The translations under genes and the position numbers were made by a program. Positions 10,693-23,153 of a stretch of DNA of 64,000 nt are shown here, in pieces. Source of the DNA: Cytidiella melzeri. Lineage: Eukaryota; Basidiomycota; Agaricomycetes; Polyporales; Irpicaceae. The notes beneath the pieces are model-generated. The model was not told where the DNA came from. It did no database searches and saw only the letters and a program-made list of their open reading frames with translations. Numbering within the stretch: the first letter of the stretch is position 1; every line of letters starts with the position of its first letter. The stretch covers positions 52,818 to 116,817 of the forward strand of contig JABYQR010000117.1 in the NCBI GenBank assembly GCA_022592445.1. The letters run 5' to 3'.

Positions 10693-10700
10693 TATATAAA
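10693..10700 (+). promoter_or_regulatory. TATA box of SDR1
   Basis: TATATAAA lies 101-108 bp upstream of the SDR1 ATG and is followed by a CT/CA-rich leader (about 10710-10795), a common fungal arrangement for inducible genes. SDR2 lacks an equally clear TATA box. Confidence 0.55.
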
Positions 10701-10800
10701 CAACGACCACCACCAACCAACAACTGATCCTCACAAAACTCGTCCCCCATACCTCCTTCAACACCTCCTCCCAACTACCCATCCCAACTACATATCTGCA

Positions 10801-12021
10801 ATGCCTGCCGTTCAAACAGGAAAGGTCTTGGTGTCCGGTGCCAATGGCTACATCGCCTCTTGGCTCTTGCAAAAACTGCTCGACCAGGGTTACTCTGTTC
10901 GCGGCACCATCCGGTCTCTGAAGAGCGCACCGCATATCCAGCAGCGTTTCCAAAAGTATGGCGACAAACTCGAGCTCGTTGAAGTACCCGACATCACACA
11001 GGTAAGCCATCGACCATCCCACCCGTCAACCTCAAAAAGCATGAGCTTATCCCTTTGATTTCTGCAGGGTGGCGCATTCGACGAGGCCGTCAAGGGTGTC
11101 GATGCAGTCGCACACACTGCATCTCCATTCCATCTCCACGCAAACCACCCCAGGGAGATGATCGAGCCCGCTCTTCTCGGCACCAACAGCATCCTCAACA
11201 GCGTCCTCAAAAACGGCCAACAAGTCAAGCGATTCATCATCCTCTCCTCCGTCGTCGCCATCGCCGAATCCTCAGGCTACACCAAGCCCACAGTCCTCAC
11301 TGAGGAGAGCTGGAACACCAAGTCCGCCATCAACTGCGAGGAGCTAGGCGTGAACGCGTCTGCCATCGACAAGTACTGGGCGAGCAAGACCTTGGCGGAG
11401 CGTGCCGCGTGGGACTTTGTCGCGAAGCACAAGAGCGAGATCGGCTTTGATGTCGTCGCGCTCAATCCCTCGTTCGTCCACGGACCGTTCCTGCACGATG
11501 TCCCCAGCGTAGACAAGCTGAACACGTCCTTGGCGGGTGTGTTCAACGCTGTCGTCAAGGGTGGCTTGAGCGAGAAGGATCTGACGACGCCCAAGTGAGT
11601 TCCTTGCACCAACGTAGAGAAATTGCGATTCTGATCAGCCACTTTGCAGGGGCTCGTGGGTCGATGTCCGTGATGTCGCAGAGGCTCACGTTCGCTCGTT
11701 CCAAACCGAAGCTGCTGGCGGAGAGCGCATCACGCTCACTTCAAGTCCGTTCGTATGGCAGCAATGGGGTAAGCCTACTCCTCCAACTTCCTCTCGTTGA
11801 ACCCCGTTTGTTGACACCACCGTTTTTGTGTAGTTACTGCCGCCCACCAAGCTGACCCTACTCTCCCCGCCGGTGTTGCCGGATTCGATGCGTCGGCTGT
11901 GAAGTTTTTGGTCAGGTTCGATACCACCAAGTCGCAAAAGCTCCTCGGTCTCCAGTACAAACAGATTCCTGAATCGGCGAAGGACATGGTGACCCAGTTC
12001 AAAGAGAGGGGCTGGTATTAA
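10801..12021 (+). CDS. NAD(P)-dependent epimerase/ketoreductase, Gre2-like (SDR1)
   Basis: Extended short-chain dehydrogenase of the dihydroflavonol-4-reductase / yeast Gre2 type; such enzymes reduce aldehydes or ketones in the cytosol, usually with NADPH. Exons 10801-11001, 11068-11594, 11650-11768 and 11834-12021 total 1035 nt and 344 residues. The Rossmann motif is VLVSGANGYIASWLL near residue 9, and RGTIRS provides the Arg expected for NADPH. TASPFH, the serine region ILSSVV and the catalytic pair in YWASK follow, then DVVALNPSFVHGP and SWVDVRDVAEAH. The end is KERGWY. The substrate is not predictable. It lies 1.2 kb upstream of paralogue SDR2 on the same strand. Confidence 0.9.
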
Positions 12022-13214
12022 AACTATACGCTAAAAGCATACTGTATGAATTAGTTGTAAGAATGCCTCACGTTAGTCTGTAAATCATAATCTTTGCCAC
12101 CTCTCGCTTTGTGTGTGTGTGGCTTGCTAGTAGACCTATCAATTGCCAAGCTGGTTGTAGGTGCAAATTTTATCAAAGTTGCGAGGTTCACCAAAGAGAG
12201 CCTGAGTTCGCGAGGCAAATCCACGAATCTATCCAGACACCAGTGTCTACTGAGAGGCTCCTCGGAAGTCGTTGAGACGCTGGCGCTCATACGGACCATG
12301 CAGCTCTACACGACAGTCCGAATAAGGAAGGTACTGTAAGTTCATACCTGATAACAACATTACTACGACTTGTACGTCCATTCTGGCTCGCTTACGCAGC
12401 ATTGTCGTTAAACCAAATGCTCTCGCAAAAGACACAGTTCACATGAATGGGTGCGTTCATCAAGACGTGTTCGACTTGGGATCATCGGCCGAGTAAGTAC
12501 CTCGCATCCCGTGGACTCTCTCAGTTCTTCCCCTCCCAACCATATGTGTACGCGGTACGAAAGGTGCTATGAACGTACCGCGTGTCTTTATCCAAAGGAT
12601 ATTCGGACTCGGAGGACCGTCGGAGATGCTAAGTCGCCCATAAGAGCTCCAAGTGGTTATGCAAGTCGATAACAGCGCCGGCATAACCGATCTTTGTCCG
12701 CTCCGGTATCCTAAGGACGCAAGTAGTGATGGACACTATTGGGCAGAACTGGATTTAAACGCTTACCACGTGTACGAACACTTTCAGTTCGTTATCGTAC
12801 TCCCTAGATCGCGTTCTCGTTCCCCTGCCGATATTGCTGCCCCTCTTGTTAGCTTGTGAACTATCAAAACCCAAAAACAAACTTGCACAACTCCTTACCA
12901 TTCCTATCAATCTTGCATCAATTCTGCTTATTACGACGGTTCATTAATAGTAGCACTCAATGGGAATCCCAATATACCAATATTGCGTTACGTACCCATG
13001 AGCTTCAAGCGACACTGGCCTAGGGGGAAAGAAAGAAAAAAAATTCCAATTGTTTAAGGCTAGCAGTTTTGATCACAAGAACGTGCAGCCAGTGGGTGAT
13101 GCGTGGTTGACCCTCCGAGTACATAACACCCAGTTTCTCAGTAATCTAAAGGTAGGGAGACGTGCCCACTCACACTCTCGCGCCTTCTTTCCGCCAACTC
13201 CGTACTCATCACGC
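12022..13214. other. intergenic between the two reductases
   Basis: The 1.2-kb spacer between SDR1 and SDR2 shows no recognisable gene. Short open frames (for example 12653-12859) have no family features. A short A-rich tract (about 13027-13043) precedes the SDR2 leader. Confidence 0.5.
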
Positions 13215-14449
13215 ATGCCCGCTGTACAGGGAGGAAAGGTCCTCGTGACCGGAGCGAACGGGTTCGTCGCTGTATGGCTCGTCAAGAAGCTCCTCGACAA
13301 GGGGTACGCTGTGAGAGGTACCGTGCGGTGTGCGTTCAAAGGGGTGTACCTCACGAAGCTCTTTGGCGAGTACGGAGATAGCTTTGAAGTTGTCGTCGTA
13401 GAAGATATCACCAAGGTGAGAGTCCTTGCCTGCTTTGCTCCGCAGACAATTCTGAAAGGAGAGTGTGGGTGCCATAGGACGGTGCGTTTGACGAGGCAGT
13501 GAGAGGCGTGGATGCGATCGTACACACCGCGTCTCCCTTCCACTTCAACGCCGACCACCCAGACGAGATCGTCGGACCGGCCACTGCAGGTACAACTAGC
13601 GTCCTCAACAGTGCGATGAAACACGGCACGTCAGTCAAACGCGTCGTTGTCACTTCCTCCACCGCTGCCATCCTCAACATCCTTCCCAAACCACGATTGT
13701 TGACCGAGACGGACTGGAACAGATGGGCATCAAAGGAGTGCGAAGAGAAAGGAAGGAATGCGTCCCAGCTAGCCAAGTACTGCAGCAGCAAAGCAGAGGC
13801 AGAGCTCACGACGTGGGATTTCGTTGCCAAAAACGAGAGTCAGTTGAAGTTTGACGTCACCGTCCTCTGCCCTCCGTTTGTGTACGGACCGGTCTTGCAC
13901 GAGGTCAGCAAGGTGGAGAACCTGAACACTTCGTCGGCGGATTGGTACGACACGGTGGTTAAAGGTGGCAAAGACAACGATGCGCTTGTTTCTGGAGGGT
14001 ACGTTGTGCTTGTTACTCCAATGCTCGCCTCCGATAGTGTCCGTGCTCACAATCGCTTGCGGATTGTACACAGATCAGAATGGATAGACGTTCGCGACAT
14101 CGCCTTGGCGCACGTTCTTGCTCTCCAAAAGGTGGACGCAGGGGGAGAGCGCATTATCATCTCTGCTGGAAAGTGGGTCTGGCAAGATTGGGGTAAGTCG
14201 ACTCAAGATCAGGCAAAGAGACACAACTGCCAAGCACTCACTTCTGGCTTCACCCCAGTGTCTGCAGCACATACCATCGACAAAAGCCTCAGTGCAGGTA
14301 ACACAGCGTATGATCCATCAAAAGCGACTTACATGGACCAATATGATGCTTCGAAAGCAAGTAGGATTCTCGGGATGGAACACTATATCGGTATAGAGCA
14401 GTGCTCGAAGGACATCCTCGCACAATACAAAGAGAAGGGATGGTATTAG
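13215..14449 (+). CDS. NAD(P)-dependent epimerase/ketoreductase, Gre2-like (SDR2)
   Basis: Tandem paralogue of SDR1. Exons 13215-13415, 13478-13998, 14074-14192 and 14259-14449 total 1032 nt and 343 residues. All three introns fall at the same positions and phases as in SDR1, and the first exon has exactly the same length (201 nt). Motifs are [34 protein letters not shown], the catalytic [15 protein letters not shown] and [12 protein letters not shown]; the end is KEKGWY. After RGTVR the cofactor loop reads CAFKG where SDR1 has SLKSA, and the C-terminal third differs most, so substrate choice may differ. Both genes probably arose by local duplication. Confidence 0.9.
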
Positions 14450-15350
14450 TGTTGTAAATTAACGTGCGTCGGGTAGTCTAGTCATTGGTCAGTCAATATA
14501 ACAAGCGAAAAAAAATGACCTGTGACATATCTGAAGGGACGTAGTATGGTCCAGACCAGTCGCATCTCTTTGCGCTGCAACTGGATGCCCCCAACCTCTG
14601 TCGTCTCCGTCATAAGGGGTTTGAAGTGCACACTGCTGGCGGGTCCAGAATGGCAGACATAGTAGTAGAATTTACAAATTCCGTCCGCACTGCTCCGAGT
14701 CGTCAGGTAGAGTTGAGTTAGCTGCGACCTCATGGCTTAACTCGAAAGCGATCAAGCACAAACAGAGGCATCTGTTATTGAACCGACCTGGTAGAACATG
14801 TTACATGATGTCAGAAGGGAGGTGCCGATGATCTCTTGCACCCAGTCCAAGCCAGCCCATGATTCTAGTCAGCTCAAGCACGTACAGCGAACACAATTAT
14901 CGTGACGTACTATGTGGGGGTTTAAGAATGGCCACCGATATCTCTCAAACATGAAGTTCAGTTGAACACGAGGCTTTCTATGAACCTCGTCCCGAAGCCA
15001 GCCCAAATTCTCGAAATGATCAGCACTGCATTATGTAATGCTTCTGGACTCTGACTCTGCATTGTAATTAGTGCTTAACAAATACCATGAAATATTCCAA
15101 CTGGGCTGTATATAATGATTACCATTAAATACCAATATCACATGTTGAGTGTTGAATACTGATGTATTCAATAGTATTGACATTGGTGAGTACTGTACTA
15201 TTACGACCGTAACGGGTGTCACGGGTCACAGGAGGCCCTCCAATGATGTTAAATGGCAGAAGTCACAGGTCACAGGGGGGTCGTGTTGTTAAACAATCGA
15301 ACTTTCCGCAGGCTTAATTTTCATGGCCTGTGGCACATGGAGAGTGTTTA
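14450..15350. mobile_element. intergenic with a hAT-like terminal fragment
   Basis: No gene is seen. At 15067-15195 the sequence TAGTGCTTAACAAATACCAT followed by repeated ATTAAATACC/ATTCAATAGTATTG units resembles the right end of the hAT element at 49465-51815 (read inverted). No second end is evident nearby, so it is a truncated end or decayed miniature copy. Confidence 0.45.
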
Positions 15351-15863
15351 TGTTAAAACTATATAATATAATATAATATGATATGTAGTTTCCCACGCCT
15401 TATTACAAGGACGCTTTAGGTAGCAGAGTTCCCACAGTCTTAGTATGGGAATTATGCAGCCGTATATGGAAACTCTAGTAGTAACCATCACATTAGCTGA
15501 GATGTACAGATATGGGTTGTAGTAATATACATATATGTACGCCTGTGTTCTAGTAGCATAGGAAATGACATGGAAAGCACATATGACTCCAGAGGATGCC
15601 TAAAGCATACATCTGAGGACAAGTACTAGCATGAGTCATTTACTCATTATGTACGCCTCTGGTACAAGTGCTAAACCTAGTCATACAATGAGTCATGCAC
15701 TTAGTAATACAGTAGAATAGCTGAAGTAGACATGTATAGTAGTTGCTTACATAAGTAGATACAGACATGTATATAAGCAGAGCTGCTGAAGCAGCAAGAA
15801 TAATAAGACTCATCTTCGAAGCTTAGCAGCCTCTACCCCTCGCACACATATTCCACTTTGTTA
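15351..15863 (+). repeat. Copia-type LTR (family D, copy 1)
   Basis: A 513-bp LTR beginning TGTTAAAACTATATAATA and ending CCACTTTGTTA. It is clearly similar along its length to the solo LTR at 55591-56155. A TATA-like TGTATATAAGCAGAG lies near 15768. It is directly followed by a primer-binding site, so it is a 5' LTR whose element was truncated downstream. Confidence 0.82.
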
Positions 15864-15877
15864 GGTTATGAGCCCCG
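15864..15877 (+). other. Copia primer-binding site (half tRNA-iMet)
   Basis: GGTTATGAGCCCCG abuts the LTR. It is complementary to the anticodon stem-loop of initiator tRNA-Met, as in Copia elements primed by a tRNA half. The same motif follows the LTR at 59770. Confidence 0.72.
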
Positions 15878-16656
15878 GCTTTTAGCTTAACTACATCCAC
15901 ACTCTCAACAACATCCATCAACCAGTATCTCCCAAGCTTTCTTATAAGTAAGTTTCTCTACTTTACTTTGTTTGGCCACATAGTAGTAGTAGAGTTGTAC
16001 TGGTTGACTGCCTCAGCTTCGAATACAATATTCCCAACTGATCTTCTACAGCTAATTCCCTCACCTACTTGCCCCTTGCGTACGCACTCCCAACCCAGCT
16101 GAATACTTAAGCCACCCTTGGTGGTTCTCGACTTTAACGAGTTGTGCATTACGCGGAATCTGCCTAACACGCAGTGTAAAATCCGGTGGTGGAGGAACAA
16201 GCTCCCACTTGTACAAGTGGTAGATCAGCGGAGTAGTACAATAGGAGGATAGTGTTGAGTGGCACTCTAAGCTCGTGACTTAGAGGCCTAGGACCTTTGT
16301 GTTGGTGCACGTCAGTCAGTCCTGGAATTAGAAATTGCCGCTTTTTGTGGCTGTAGAATTTCTTGAGGCATGTCGTCCACTTTTACTTTTGGTATCACGG
16401 AGATTGTGGACTCTCCTATACTTCGTGGTGTTTCTTACATGCGTCATTATGTTTTCGTGGTATCATACCAACTGGTAGAAGTTGAAGTTGCAAGTGGTCA
16501 TACTCGTCTTGAATCACTTGTGGAAAACTTTTACTCACATTCAACTTTTCCATTAGCAATCCCCAGGACTTTCTCAAGGAAAGTGTTGTGGATTGAATAC
16601 GACAACATAAATCTTATACTTTTGATTCTTTCTTCCAGGCCATTATATTTTTGAAG
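15878..16656. other. retroelement leader or unassigned sequence
   Basis: Sequence between the Copia primer site and the first open frames linked with Gypsy A. Frames at 15958-16200 (-) and 16370-16654 (+) show no recognisable domain. The left boundary and 5' LTR of Gypsy A should be near here but could not be identified. Confidence 0.4.
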
Positions 16657-17511
16657 ATGCCGAACAACTCTTGCCGCACTTCCCGTCGAGTCAATGCCCG
16701 CTTCGCTCGCCACTCTCCTAATGATCCCTACCGCGTTCATGACTATACTTGGTTTGACTGTATGGGTCACCCTATCGTCATGGAAATAAGGAGTTCACCA
16801 ACTCCCATCTCCATCCGTATGAGTCAAACCGACACTCAGGATGCCAGGATCAATGTCAACTACGTTGACAGGGACGGAGTTCGGCGCATGGAATCAATGG
16901 AGTACAGCCTTCTCGGTTGTCACGACTGGGACAGGTTCAGGCAGAGTGACAGGCAAAGGCACCTCCGAGAGGTTGATTGTATCATCGATGAAGCCAATTG
17001 AGAGGTGGAATTGGACTTATACAGACGAAGGCCTCGCAACGTCAGTGCGGAAATAAGGGCACAGCAAACCCAAACTTCTTCCAGGGTTAATGCTGCACCT
17101 CCTCGTCGATCTGCGTCGCCATTGCACCCTCATCCTCATCGTCATCCTACTCCAATGCCACCGCCTTTTGTGAGTGCAGGATTATCGCTTTGGGACGAGG
17201 TTGCCCAAGCATTAAATAATTTTGCATCTCCACAGACTTCTTCTACAATGGTCATTCCGCCTACACCAGTCATTCCGGATATCGTTGATGGTATGAACGG
17301 TTTAAATATCAGTTCACCAGTTTCTCATGATTCTTCAGAACCAGTAGTCCAGGCCGCTTCTGCTGCCGAGCCTACACCGGTTCCGTCCTCCACTACTGAG
17401 GAGGAGGGACAGGTTGAAGATGAATGGCCAACGGTATTTGCTCCCCAACCAGTTGTTCCAACCTTCTCATTCGACAACTGGGTCCACGTTGATCGTACCA
17501 GCAGGACTTGA
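16657..17511 (+). pseudogene. unknown ORF upstream of Gypsy A gag, one in-frame stop
   Basis: From ATG 16657 the frame runs 114 codons to TGA 16999-17001 and then stays open to TAG 17509-17511. The first part is compact and polar (RFARHSPNDPYRVHDYTWFD, NVNYVDRDGVRRMESMEYSL). The second is Pro/Ser/Thr rich and ends in an acidic segment (EDEWPTVFAPQPVVPTF). No family is recognised. It may be an accessory ORF of Gypsy A or a host gene fragment. Confidence 0.35.
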
Positions 17512-17765
17512 AGCCCATGAGTGCCTAGGCACAAAGACGGGTAACTTGTTCTGGCCGGACTTAGGGTCAGTGTAATACTGATCCGCCAACCATTTGCCGC
17601 ATGGGTGGAACCATGACGGAGATCCTTACCCCACCGGACCTGGAGAGAGAGTCCAGGCCGACGTCGGCACTACCCCACGCACACACAGGACCTCTCCTTT
17701 ATGAAGATTTGTTTCACACATCACTGAGCTGTCAAGCTCATCACACATTGTCACACACAGTCACC

Positions 17766-18528
17766 ATGCCTCTCTCCCGCTTCATTGCTGCTAGGTCTGG
17801 CTGCAAGGCCCCCTACTCTATCCCCATCCGCAACGAAGTCACTGGACTTCAAGAATGCCTCACAGTCTCCAAGGAGACACTCAACAAGTTCAAGGATGCT
17901 GGCAAGCCTTGCCGGCTCAAGTATCCCGATAACAAGCCCCTCATCAAGAGGATCAACCTCGAGGAGCAGGCTCGTACCACCATCGAGCATGAGGAAGACC
18001 AGGATCATATGAGAAAGGTTTCCCACCTCATGTCTCAACTCAGCCTTCTCAACCGTATCGAGAAGCAGGAGAAGGAAAAGGCTGAAAAGCTTACCCTTCT
18101 CCAGCGTATTGAAGAGCGCAACCAACGCGCTTACATCCCCACTCCCAATCCGCTCCCCACTTCTCTCCACTTCCGTAAAACAAAGCTTATGCTTTGTCAA
18201 CAGGAGTTCAAACCAATGATCACAGCAGCCTGTGCTCAAGAAGCTTGATGCCTCCTTCTCGAGTGGTGGGCAATCGTCTAACCACCAGCTCAACACTCGT
18301 TGGGAGAAAGCCCAGTTGCTGATCGGTCGAGTCTTCATGATTGAACAGTGGTTCAAGGAGAATCACACGGACAAGATGACGAATAGGGAATGGAGGATGT
18401 TAAAAAAGGACTTAAAGAGTTTAGGCAGGATTAGTTTTGTATACATACATCGGAGATGGGGTTATATCCTAGAGCTACTAGAAGGGCTGTTCGATATGAA
18501 CACCTTTGTATATGTGGAAATGGAATAA
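17766..18528 (+). pseudogene. unknown ORF upstream of Gypsy A gag, frameshifted
   Basis: ATG 17766 opens a 160-codon frame (MPLSRFIAARSGCKAPYS, then a Lys/Glu-rich helical segment near LLNRIEKQEKEKAEK) to 18248. An overlapping second frame, 18232-18528, continues with KLDASFSSGGQSS and WEKAQLLIGRVFMIEQWFK. The two probably formed one protein of about 250 residues, broken by a small indel near 18235. No domain is recognised. Position suggests an extra ORF of Gypsy A. Confidence 0.35.
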
Positions 18529-18699
18529 AATGTATTGGCTGACAAGCCTCATTTTACTCGGTGACAACTTCCTGAAAAGGATTTAATGTGTGAAAACAAC
18601 TCTGACAAGAGTTTGATGTGTGAAAAGTGGTGTTTTCTCTTCTTCTTATACTAGAAATAGTATTTCGCTTATCCTTTGCTAACTAAGAAATTAGAAGCA

Positions 18700-20163
18700 A
18701 TGGCCACTCAATCCAACGCCGGATCCAGCGCTGCCCCTGCTGCCAACGCCAATCTCACCCACTCGATTCCTTTTGGCAAAATCAAGCCAATTGTCTACAA
18801 CCCTTCAGTTGAGAATTTTGAGCAGCATATCTTCCATAACCTCAACATGGCCCAAAGGGCCTTCACTCACACAGTTGAGGGTGAAGCGACCACTACCATT
18901 GTTCACAACATGATGAATCAAATGGTTCTTATCTGGAACAACCAGCTGTCACTTCTGGAGGATAACTTCCAGGAATATGTGGATAAGGTTGCTTAAGACC
19001 TATATTCGCAGTCCGCTGCTGACACGCAAGTCCAGCGGATGGACACTGACCTGGATATGGTCAAAACGACGATCACAAATGTGGTAAACCAGATTAATCA
19101 GCTTCCCTTGTCTCAAGGACAAGGAGGATCCTCGCGCCAGCCCAAGATTGGCGAACCTCCGGAGTTCAATGGCACTGACGGCAAGGTCAAGTTCAACGTG
19201 TGGTTGAACAAGATCTCTCTGTGGCTTGTCCACGAGAACGTTGCTACTGACAGGCAACGTATTGCCATCGCGATGAACCGGCTCTCAGGCACGGCGGCTC
19301 AATACATGGAGCCATGGATCAAGAAGCTGACGAAGGGTCAGACAATTGGAACATGGGAAGAGAGTTTGAGAACGAGCTCAAGGTACAGTATGGACAACGG
19401 GACGACAAGGAGGGCGCTCGAAAGGAGCTTAACGCCTTGTTCAACAATACGGATTTGGCACACAAGAACTTTGTCAAGTATGCGGAATGCTTCCGTACGC
19501 TTGGCAGGCTTTCTGGATACGGGGACGACTTGCTTATTCATAAGCTCAAGCACGTCATCGAGAAGGATATGAGGCTTGTCATGATTGGGAAAAATGAAAA
19601 TCAGATCCCTACTACATGGCCCCAATTCCTCGACCTCTTGCTCGACATCCACAAGAAGGTCTATCCAGAGAAAGTGCAGGGCCAGATATTTGCGAAAGAG
19701 AAGGATACGTCCACTCCTATGGAGGTGGACGCAGCGGATAAGAAGAAGAAGAAGAACAATAAGCGGAACAAGGGCAAAGGCAAGGAGGTAGATTTGACTG
19801 AAAAGTCGGAAAGGTTCTGTCACATTCACAAGTCCAAAGGACATAACACGGACGAATGTTACCTCAACGGCCTTAAGAAGAAGCCCGAAAAGAAGAAGAA
19901 GGAAGTAAAGAAGGATGGCAAGTCTTTGGCGCCAAAGAAGATTCGGGCAGCAGATGCCAAAGACTCTGGGTCAGACAGCGAGGCCGAAGCCCCTAAGGCT
20001 TTGTTGTCTAAACAAAAAATGTTAATACCGCGCGCCTAGAGTTAGTGGCTCATATTGAGGAGGTTCCAACGGAAGATGATGAACCTTTGACTCCTCACCC
20101 GTCCCCTGACAAGGGTAAAGGGAAAAAGCCGACCAAGGGCAAGAATTTTTTCCGAAGCGTCAT
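18700..20163 (+). pseudogene. Ty3/Gypsy element A gag, degenerate
   Basis: Capsid/nucleocapsid precursor of element A. It starts at ATG 18700 (MATQSNAGSSAAPAANANLT). An in-frame TAA lies at 18994-18996, after which the same frame continues with PPEFNGTDGKVKFNVWLNKI. A 2-nt insertion near 19360 moves it to the frame of LGRLSGYGDDLLIHKLKHVI. The C-terminus has a lysine-rich block and a degenerate zinc knuckle FCHIHKSKGHNTDEC. Another 1-nt slip occurs in an A run near 20020. These breaks mean no intact Gag is made. Confidence 0.72.
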
Positions 20164-23153
20164 GTGACTCCCTGCAAACATGAACACTTAGGCCCTGATA
20201 CCCTCGATCTTTGTACCGTAGATACTGTCAAAAATGTAGCGCGTTCAAAGAATTCATTTTTTCTACCGGTTACAATTTGGGTATATGGAAAGAAAGTGCA
20301 GGTCGAAGCTCTGGTAGATTCAGGAGCCACAACCACGTTCATCAGTAAGTCAGTGGTTGAAAGTAACAATCTGGTAACAAATCAACTGGCATCACCGTTT
20401 AACGTCATCAACGTTGACGGTACTCCCAATAAAGACGGTCAAATCACTCACTCAGTACGTGCATACCTAGAAATAGGTTTGCACCGAGCAAGACAACACA
20501 TGCTTATTACTGATCTTGGTAGTAAACAAATGATTATCGGGATGACCTTCTTACGCCGCCACAATCCGGAGATAGATTGGGCAAATGGCGAGTGGAGATA
20601 TACCAGATGTCCTGAACTCTGTGCCCCAAGAGCTTGTAAAAACATCACTGTAACTCAAGAAGAGATTGATGAGCTTGAGTTACCTAAGGGACTTTTGGTG
20701 TCAGACAACCTGGACGGAATAGGAAGTGTCAACCCGGACAACCCTCACATCCACTGGATCGACTTAGACGATCCAGAAGACCAAGAAATAGCAGAAATAA
20801 TTGCTGAACTTTCTGGAAAGGAAGATGAGGACTTTGAAGACGGCTTTGACAAACAGGAATCTGTCAATTGGAAACCATTAGTACCAGAATATCTATGGGA
20901 ATTTGGTGACGTCTTTTCAAAGAAGTTATCAGAGCGCATGCCGTTACGCAAACTGTACAATCACGCAATCAAATTTGAGGAAGGTGCCTCCCTTCCCAAA
21001 GCGGCTAAACTATACCTGCTGTCTCCAATGGAAAAGAATTCTCAAGATCAATGGATCGAAGAGGAACTCCGAAAAGGTTACATCCGCAAATCGAAAAGTC
21101 CGATTGCAGCACCTGTGTTCTTCGTCAAGAAGAAAGATGGCTCGTTGCGCCTTGTGCAAGACTACCGAAAACTGAATGACATCACGGTGAAAAACCGGTG
21201 TCCCATACCTTGCATCAACGACTTAATCAATTCGTTAAGCAAGGCTAAGGTCTTCTCCAAGATTGATCTTAGATGGGGATACAATAACATTTGCATCCGA
21301 AAGGGTGACGAATGGAAGACGGTGTTCATCACACACCGTGGTCTTTTCAAAGCCAAGGTGATGTATTTCGGTTTCAGCAACACACCTGCAACGTTCCAAG
21401 CCATGATGAATGAAATTCTGAGTGATTTGATCTTGGAAGGACATGTCATGGTGTATCTCGACGACATCCTCATCTTCACGGAAGACAAGAAGGAGAACCG
21501 TCGCATCACACAGGAAGTGCTCAAGCGTCTACGCGAGAACGATCTATTTGCCAAACCGAAAAAATGCTTTTTTGAAAAAGATTGCATTGAGTACCTAGAC
21601 ATGATTATTTCTCACGGACATATCGAGATGGATCCAGCCAAACTCACCGGAGTTACTGAGTGGCCGCGACCTGAAAAGGTTAAGCAAGTCCAAGCCTTCT
21701 TAGGCTTTGCCAACTTCTATCGGCGTTTCATTAAGGACTTTGCTAAACATGCAAAACCGCTCACTATTCTGACAAAGAAGGACCAATCCTGGATCTGGAA
21801 AGATGCTCAGGAACAGGCCTTCCAAAATCTGAAACAGGCTTTTACGTCAGCACCCATTCTGAGGATACCAGATGACAAAAACCCTTTCCGTCTGGAAACA
21901 GACGCTAGCGACTTTGCTACAGGAGCGGTACTATCACAACTGGATCCAGCTGACAAGCTGTGGCATCCAGTAGCCTTCTACTCTAAATCACTCAACGTTT
22001 ATGAACGTAAGTATGAGATATACAATAAAGAGTTGTTGGCTATTATCCGCGCCCTGGAAGAGTATCGTCAACATCTGGAGGGACATCCGATTACGGTAGA
22101 AATATGGTCGGATCATCAAAACCTGATGTATTTCAGGAATGCCCAGAAGCTGACTCGGAGACAAGCGCAATGGGCGTTATACCTCACACAATTCAATTTC
22201 GTGCTCCGGCACAAACCCGGAAAGACCATGCTTACCGCAGATCCTCTGTCCAGGAGGCCAGATCATGAAGAGGGGGTAAATTCCGATAACGAGGACAGAA
22301 TTCTCCTTAAACCCAAGTTTTTTGCCATCTCTGCTATTGAAAACTCTCATGACTCGCCTATCAACAACGATGAAATCCTAAGACGGGTCAAGGAAGCACT
22401 CATGAACGACGAAGTTACCAAGGACTATCAGCAGTTACTTAACTCTGGTCCTAGGGAGTTCAAGAAATCACTAGAGGAATGGAATTTTGAGAACGGATTA
22501 CTTCTATACCGTGGAAAAGTCTACATCCCCAAAGATCAGAAATTAGATCTGAGACGCCAAATCATCCAGATGCATCATGATCTACCTTCTGCCGGACATC
22601 CTGGCAGATGGAAAACATACAAACTGATCTCGAGAAACTACTGGTGGCCAGGTTTAACCACAGATGTCAAAAAATACGTGACAGGCTGTGATACATGTCA
22701 GCGGATGAAGACTCGTCCGCAACAGCCTTACGGACCACTCATCCCTAATCCGGTTCTGGCCGAACCATGGGATATCATGACTGTTGATTTGATTACTCAG
22801 TTACCGGAGTCTGATGGCTTCAATGCTATCTGCGTAGTTGTAGACCGCCTCACTAAGAGGGCACACTTCTTCCCTATTGTAAACAAGTTCTCGGCAAAAG
22901 ATTCTGCAGCTCTACTCTATGAGAGAGTCTGGATCCTTCACGGGTTACCTTTGCAAATCATTTCTGACCGAGGTCCACAATTCGCAGCAGATTTATTCCA
23001 GGAATGGAGTAAAATGCTAGGGATAGAGTCTACGATGACCACCGCATATCATCCGCAGACTGATGGTCAAACTGAACAAGTTAATCAAACGCTCAAACAG
23101 TACCTGCGTTGTTACGTCAATCAATTACACAACGACTGGGCTAGATTGCTCAG
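20164..23153 (+). pseudogene. Ty3/Gypsy element A pol, cut by element B
   Basis: Polyprotein reading about 1000 codons without a stop. Order: aspartic protease (ALVDSGATTTFIS, about residue 50), reverse transcriptase (FFVKKKDGSLRLVQDYRKLN; active site VMYLDDILIF seen as VYLDDILIF), RNase H (LETDASDFATGAVLS), integrase zinc finger (HHDLPSAGHPG ... CDTCQRMK) and integrase core (DIMTVDLI, SDRGPQFAADLF, TAYHPQTDGQTEQVNQTLKQ). The frame ends where the LTR of element B begins at 23154; the remaining integrase codons continue at 31726. It was coding-competent apart from gag until B inserted. Confidence 0.9.
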
